Shown: piece by piece, positions 7,166-10,324 of the stretch | How the letters are laid out: every line of letters starts with the position of its first letter | How positions within the stretch are numbered: position 1 is the stretch's first letter | DNA from: Armatimonadota bacterium | Lineage (GTDB): Bacteria > Armatimonadota > HRBIN16 | Length of the DNA: 10,324 nt | Direction: 5' to 3' | Assembly: GCA_028275265.1 (NCBI GenBank) | Contig: JAPWUZ010000068.1 | Location: 1-10,324 of the forward strand | Position numbers and translations under genes: made by a program | The notes under the pieces: model-generated | Told to the model about the DNA's origin: nothing | Database searches by the model: none | The model's input: only the letters and a program-made list of their open reading frames with translations

Positions 7166-10100
7166 TTAATCTCCTTCCAGCTCTGGATTGGGATTGCGCA
7201 CCTTCGCCAGATAGGTCGTGCGCGGTCTGGTGTTCAGCTCTTCGAGCAGACCGTAGTGGTGCGGTTGTGCCTTCGCCAGAGCGACCAGACTGTGTTCATC
7301 GCTCATGTCGCCGAACACGATAGCGTGCGTCGGGCAAGCCGCCTGGCAGGCGGTAACCACCTCACCGTCCTGCACTCTACGTCCCAGCTTCTTCGCCTCG
7401 ATACGCGCCGCATTGATGCGTTGCACGCAGTAGGTGCATTTCTCCATCACGCCTCGCCCGCGAACGGTCACGTCGGGATTGTTCAGCAGTTGCAGCACCG
7501 GCTCTTTCGGGTCGTTATACTTCAGGAAATTAAACCGACGCACCTTATAGGGGCAGTTGTTGGAACAGTATCGCGTGCCCACGCAGCGGTTGTAGACCAT
7601 CTGGTTCAAGCCTTCGTGGCTGTGGTTCGTTGCGCCGACCGGACAGACAGGCTCACAAGGCGCGTTTTCGCAGTGCATACAGGGCACCGGCTGGTGATAG
7701 GTGCGCGGGTTATCCAGTCCACCCTCATAGTAGCGGTCCACGCGTATCCAATGCATCTCCCGTCCGCGCGCCACCTGCTCTTTGCCTACGATGGGGATGT
7801 TGTTCTCCGCCTGGCAAGCCACCACGCAGGCGTTGCAACCGATGCACAGGCTGGTGTCGATGACCATAGCCCATTTGTGCCCTTCCCATTCGTGCTCGGG
7901 GTAGAGGGACGGCTGCTCGTGCTCGCTGTGTTTCTGCACGAAGTGTTCGGGGTCACGCAGGAACTGCTGCAACGTACCCTCTGGTACGAGGTCGCGCCCC
8001 TCCATACTATGGTGCTGCTGGGTGCTTGCCAACGGGTAGCGTTCACCCGTCTTCGCCAGCGTCACCCCCGAAGCACTCCACAGCGCGTCGGAGTATCGCA
8101 GGGCATAAGCGTTATATCCCAGGTCGGTGCCCACCTTACCCGCTCGCTGTCTTCCGTACCCAAGGAACACGGTAATGCAGTCGTCGGGTTGACCCGGCAT
8201 AATCCAGATAGGCGCACGCACCTTCGCACCACGATAACGTATCTCTACCGTGTCCACCATGTTGGCAAGTCCGCCGGTGTCCATGCTCAGACCCAGTCGC
8301 TGTGCAGTAGCCGGGCTGATGTACACCGCGTTGTCCCAGGTAAGCAGGCTCAGCGGCTTGGGCAGCTCCTGGAGCCAGCCGTTATTAGCGAAACGACCGT
8401 CCCAAATGTTTGGGTCGGGCAGGATGACCATCTCCAGCCCCTCTGGAGCAGGAGACACCTTCTGCACCGCCTCCAGCACCGATTGCAGGCGGCACTTCAC
8501 CGGCTTGACGGGCAGGGCAGAGCCAGCTACCACCCCGTCGTGCAGCCATTTCCGCCATGCCGTATCGAACTGTTTGCTTTGCTGCCGCCCCTGCCAGTAC
8601 GCGCGCACAATATCGTAACCGCTTCGTTGTCGCCCCAGCATGGCATCGACGATTTCGTAGCTGGAGCGGGACGGGTAGAGAGGCTCGATCAGTGGCTGGA
8701 TGATGGACACGGTTCCGTCGTACGCCCGGGCGTCGCCCCACGTCTCCAGATAGTGCGATTCGGGCACATGCCACTCGCAAAGGGCGGAAGTTTCGTCCTC
8801 GTACATGCTAAGGTGAACCGTGAACGCGCCACGCTGCGTGGTCTCTTTCAGCAGGCGTGCGAATTCGAGGTCGGCGGGCGCGTTATAGGCGGGGTTGCCT
8901 CCGAGTATCACTAGCGCTTCCACCGCACCCGAAGCCATTTCCTGCGCCAGGCGGCGAATATCTTCGGTTTGCGAGACGGGTTTCGCCTGCACGGGCGCGG
9001 TGTATACAACGGTCTGCCCAATGTTACCCAGCGCATCGTTGATGGCGTGAACCAGAGCGTGCACCGCTGGAGGCTGGGTTTCGCCCACAGCCACCACACA
9101 TCGCCCCCGATGAGCCTGCAGGTCTCGCGCAACCACGTCCACCCACCGCTGTGCCTGTTCGGGCAGGGACGGGGCAGAGACGGGTAGCCCAATCGCCTTA
9201 GCCAGAGCCAGCGCGAACGCCGATACCTGCGAAGGGCGCAACGGCAAACGATGGTCGGCAACGGAACCCGTCACGGTGGGGGTGCTTTCCACCACGTAGA
9301 GGCGGTTCATCGTGCGGGTATCGCGGCGTACCCTGCGCCGTGTGGAGTAATCGTGTGCATAGCGCACACTGGCAGCGTCGCCGTGCAGAAAGTTGGCGTC
9401 CAGCGACAGTATCACGTCGGCGCGGTCGAAGCGGTAGATTGGCTGCAGCGGCTCGCCGAAGGCGATGCGCGTTCCTTCCAGCGAATGGTCCTGGTTCACC
9501 GGTTCATATTGATACCAGCGGGCTTGCGGGTACTTGCGCAGCAGCTCCTCCAGCAAAGCCGCCAGGGTGGGCGAGGTGACCGTTTCGGTAAGGATACGCA
9601 AACCTGCGCCACGCACCGCCGCCTGCTTTGCCATCGCCGCGGCAAGAGCGGTGTTGAAGTCTTGCCAGGATGCCAGACGGTTCTGCTGGACGGGGCTTTG
9701 CGAACGATCCGGGTCATAAAGGGTCAGGATGGATGCCTGAGTGAAAGCGTCGGTCGCTCCGAGATGCTCGGGCGTTCCGTCGGGGTGGATGCGGGCAGGC
9801 TGTGTTAAAGGCAGTATCCCTTGGCTGCCCGGGCTGGCGGGGTGTCGGGCATTCCCCTCGATTTTGGTGGGGCGTCCTTCATGGCTTTCCACCAGTATCC
9901 CTCGCGCGAAGCCTCCCAGCGTGAAGGCAGACGCATAGTATAAAGGCTTGCCGGGGATAACCTCTTCGGGCTGCTGAACCTGCGGAACGATTTTACGCTG
10001 GGGTAGCGGGCGACAGGAAGTCAACCCCGCGAGCGCGAGCGATGCCCCCATTAGCTTCAGGAACTGCCGACGATGCAGAAAGGCACCTAACGGCGAAGAT

Positions 10101-10249
10101 TGCAGGGGAAACTCCTTTTCCAGTATCTGCCGGAAGTCCTCGCTGTCGGCTACCTCCTCGAGGCTTCGCCAGTAGTTGCGCCCGCGCGCCTCTGCCAGAC
10201 GCCTGCGTATCTCCTCCAGATTCAGCGGTTGATGATTTTTCTTCTCCAT
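7166..10249 (-). CDS. actB: Alternative Complex III subunit ActB (degenerate MopB domain plus Fe-S domain, Tat-exported)
   Basis: ActB is the large periplasmic subunit that wires electrons from ActC to the c hemes. The 1027-residue product starts with an extended Tat signal: RNYWRSLEEVADSEDF (24-39), then HRRQFLKLMGAS (59-70) with the twin arginines at 60-61, and a lipobox LTSC with Cys79. Residues about 100-720 resemble molybdopterin oxidoreductases (GRPTKIEGNARHP at 125-137, GGNPAYNAPAD at 450-460), but the N-terminal cluster cysteines and the active-site cysteine or serine context are missing. This is as expected for ActB, which carries no molybdenum. The Fe-S domain has CIGCNACVVAC (802-812), CMHCENAPCEPVC (857-869), CVGTRYCSNNC (889-899), CTYC (938-941) and CQAAC (968-972). 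That gives three 4Fe-4S sites and one 3Fe-4S site. GGAAGG directly abuts the ATG, which is unusually close, but no other in-frame start is better. Confidence 0.97.
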   Translation of the reverse strand: MEKKNHQPLNLEEIRRRLAEARGRNYWRSLEEVADSEDFRQILEKEFPLQSSPLGAFLHRRQFLKLMGASLALAGLTSCRPLPQRKIVPQVQQPEEVIPGKPLYYASAFTLGGFARGILVESHEGRPTKIEGNARHPASPGSQGILPLTQPARIHPDGTPEHLGATDAFTQASILTLYDPDRSQSPVQQNRLASWQDFNTALAAAMAKQAAVRGAGLRILTETVTSPTLAALLEELLRKYPQARWYQYEPVNQDHSLEGTRIAFGEPLQPIYRFDRADVILSLDANFLHGDAASVRYAHDYSTRRRVRRDTRTMNRLYVVESTPTVTGSVADHRLPLRPSQVSAFALALAKAIGLPVSAPSLPEQAQRWVDVVARDLQAHRGRCVVAVGETQPPAVHALVHAINDALGNIGQTVVYTAPVQAKPVSQTEDIRRLAQEMASGAVEALVILGGNPAYNAPADLEFARLLKETTQRGAFTVHLSMYEDETSALCEWHVPESHYLETWGDARAYDGTVSIIQPLIEPLYPSRSSYEIVDAMLGRQRSGYDIVRAYWQGRQQSKQFDTAWRKWLHDGVVAGSALPVKPVKCRLQSVLEAVQKVSPAPEGLEMVILPDPNIWDGRFANNGWLQELPKPLSLLTWDNAVYISPATAQRLGLSMDTGGLANMVDTVEIRYRGAKVRAPIWIMPGQPDDCITVFLGYGRQRAGKVGTDLGYNAYALRYSDALWSASGVTLAKTGERYPLASTQQHHSMEGRDLVPEGTLQQFLRDPEHFVQKHSEHEQPSLYPEHEWEGHKWAMVIDTSLCIGCNACVVACQAENNIPIVGKEQVARGREMHWIRVDRYYEGGLDNPRTYHQPVPCMHCENAPCEPVCPVGATNHSHEGLNQMVYNRCVGTRYCSNNCPYKVRRFNFLKYNDPKEPVLQLLNNPDVTVRGRGVMEKCTYCVQRINAARIEAKKLGRRVQDGEVVTACQAACPTHAIVFGDMSDEHSLVALAKAQPHHYGLLEELNTRPRTTYLAKVRNPNPELEGD

Positions 10250-10268
10250 CCTTCCAGTGACCCCATCT

Positions 10269-10324
10269 TTAGCGGTGGCATATCCAGCAGTCGGTGAGTT
10301 GCCCCTTCTGAATGCCGTACTCCT
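10269..10324 (-). CDS. actA: Alternative Complex III subunit ActA, C-terminal end (partial)
   Basis: Only the last 18 codons and the TAA stop lie in the window. They read EYGIQKGQLTDCWICHR, ending in a c-type heme motif (CWICH) one residue before the stop. ActA is the multiheme (pentaheme in characterised complexes) cytochrome c of ACIII, and its gene is normally immediately upstream of actB. A CxxCH at the very C-terminus fits the last heme of that protein. The stop is 19 bases before the actB start, the largest gap in the window. Identity rests on the heme motif and the conserved gene order, since the rest of the protein is outside. Confidence 0.87.
   Translation of the reverse strand, partial: EYGIQKGQLTDCWICHR

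Noticed and set aside
6449..8914. Long plus-strand open frame of 821 codons antisense to actB and the start of actC
   Set aside because: Its product is His/Arg/Gln/Val-rich with no recognisable domain, no membrane or signal pattern, and no good ribosome site. The opposite strand holds two clear ACIII genes. Long antisense frames are common opposite GC-rich coding sequence with biased third positions.
7166..10249. Reading actB as a catalytic molybdopterin oxidoreductase (for example polysulfide or nitrate reductase)
   Set aside because: The cofactor-ligating cysteines and active-site residue are absent, the MopB and Fe-S parts are fused in one chain, and the neighbours are ActC, ActD, ActE and ActF. 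All of this points to ACIII.
1..10324. Mobile elements, CRISPR repeats, tRNA/rRNA, terminators or a hidden non-coding element
   Set aside because: Coding sequence fills the window with gaps of at most 19 bases. No repeat array, transposase, hairpin followed by a T-run between genes, or RNA-gene signature was seen by eye.

Overview
The window is one continuous minus-strand respiratory operon with no non-coding stretch longer than 19 bases. Read in the direction of transcription (right to left) it holds the 3' tip of actA, then actB, actC, actD, actE and actF. A small membrane-anchored protein of unknown function follows, then a SCO-type copper protein, coxB with a fused cytochrome c, and the first two thirds of coxA. 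This is an Alternative Complex III (ACIII, quinol:electron-acceptor oxidoreductase) followed directly by a caa3-type, A2-family heme-copper oxidase. Every intact gene was identified from family motifs read in its translation. No RNA gene, mobile element, CRISPR array, promoter or terminator could be supported.

Layout: 10324-10269 is the actA C-terminus, ending in a heme-binding CWICH motif. 10249-7166 is actB (degenerate molybdopterin-like domain plus iron-sulfur domain with an extended Tat signal). 7162-5747 is actC (NrfD-like quinol-binding membrane subunit). 5750-5217 is actD (DUF3341). 5213-4584 is actE (monoheme lipoprotein cytochrome c). 4581-3385 is actF (second multi-span membrane subunit). 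3413-2991 is the small conserved protein. 2994-2152 is SCO. 2155-1145 is coxB. 1148 to the left edge is coxA, which is cut. The promoter must lie beyond the right edge, upstream of actA, and coxC/coxD-type genes would be expected beyond the left edge.

How the genes work together: ActC/ActF should oxidise membrane quinol, and electrons pass through the Fe-S clusters of ActB and the c hemes of ActA and ActE. CoxB can accept them on its own fused c heme, pass them to CuA and then to the heme a / heme-CuB site of CoxA, where oxygen is reduced. SCO would help load copper, most likely CuA of CoxB. ACIII therefore replaces the bc1 complex here, and the gene order suggests that the two complexes are made together. 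Four junctions overlap and the rest from actB onward are 2-3 bases apart. The Shine-Dalgarno sequences of these downstream genes lie inside the gene before, so translation is probably coupled.

Organism: the sequence is moderately GC-rich and bacterial, with Tat, lipoprotein and periplasmic-type c cytochromes. ACIII-SCO-caa3 clusters of this order are known from Bacteroidota/Rhodothermota, Acidobacteriota, Planctomycetota, Verrucomicrobiota and Armatimonadota. The exact phylum cannot be fixed from this window; an acidobacterial or armatimonadotal relative is a weak guess. The system is a described one. The least understood part is the small protein between actF and SCO.
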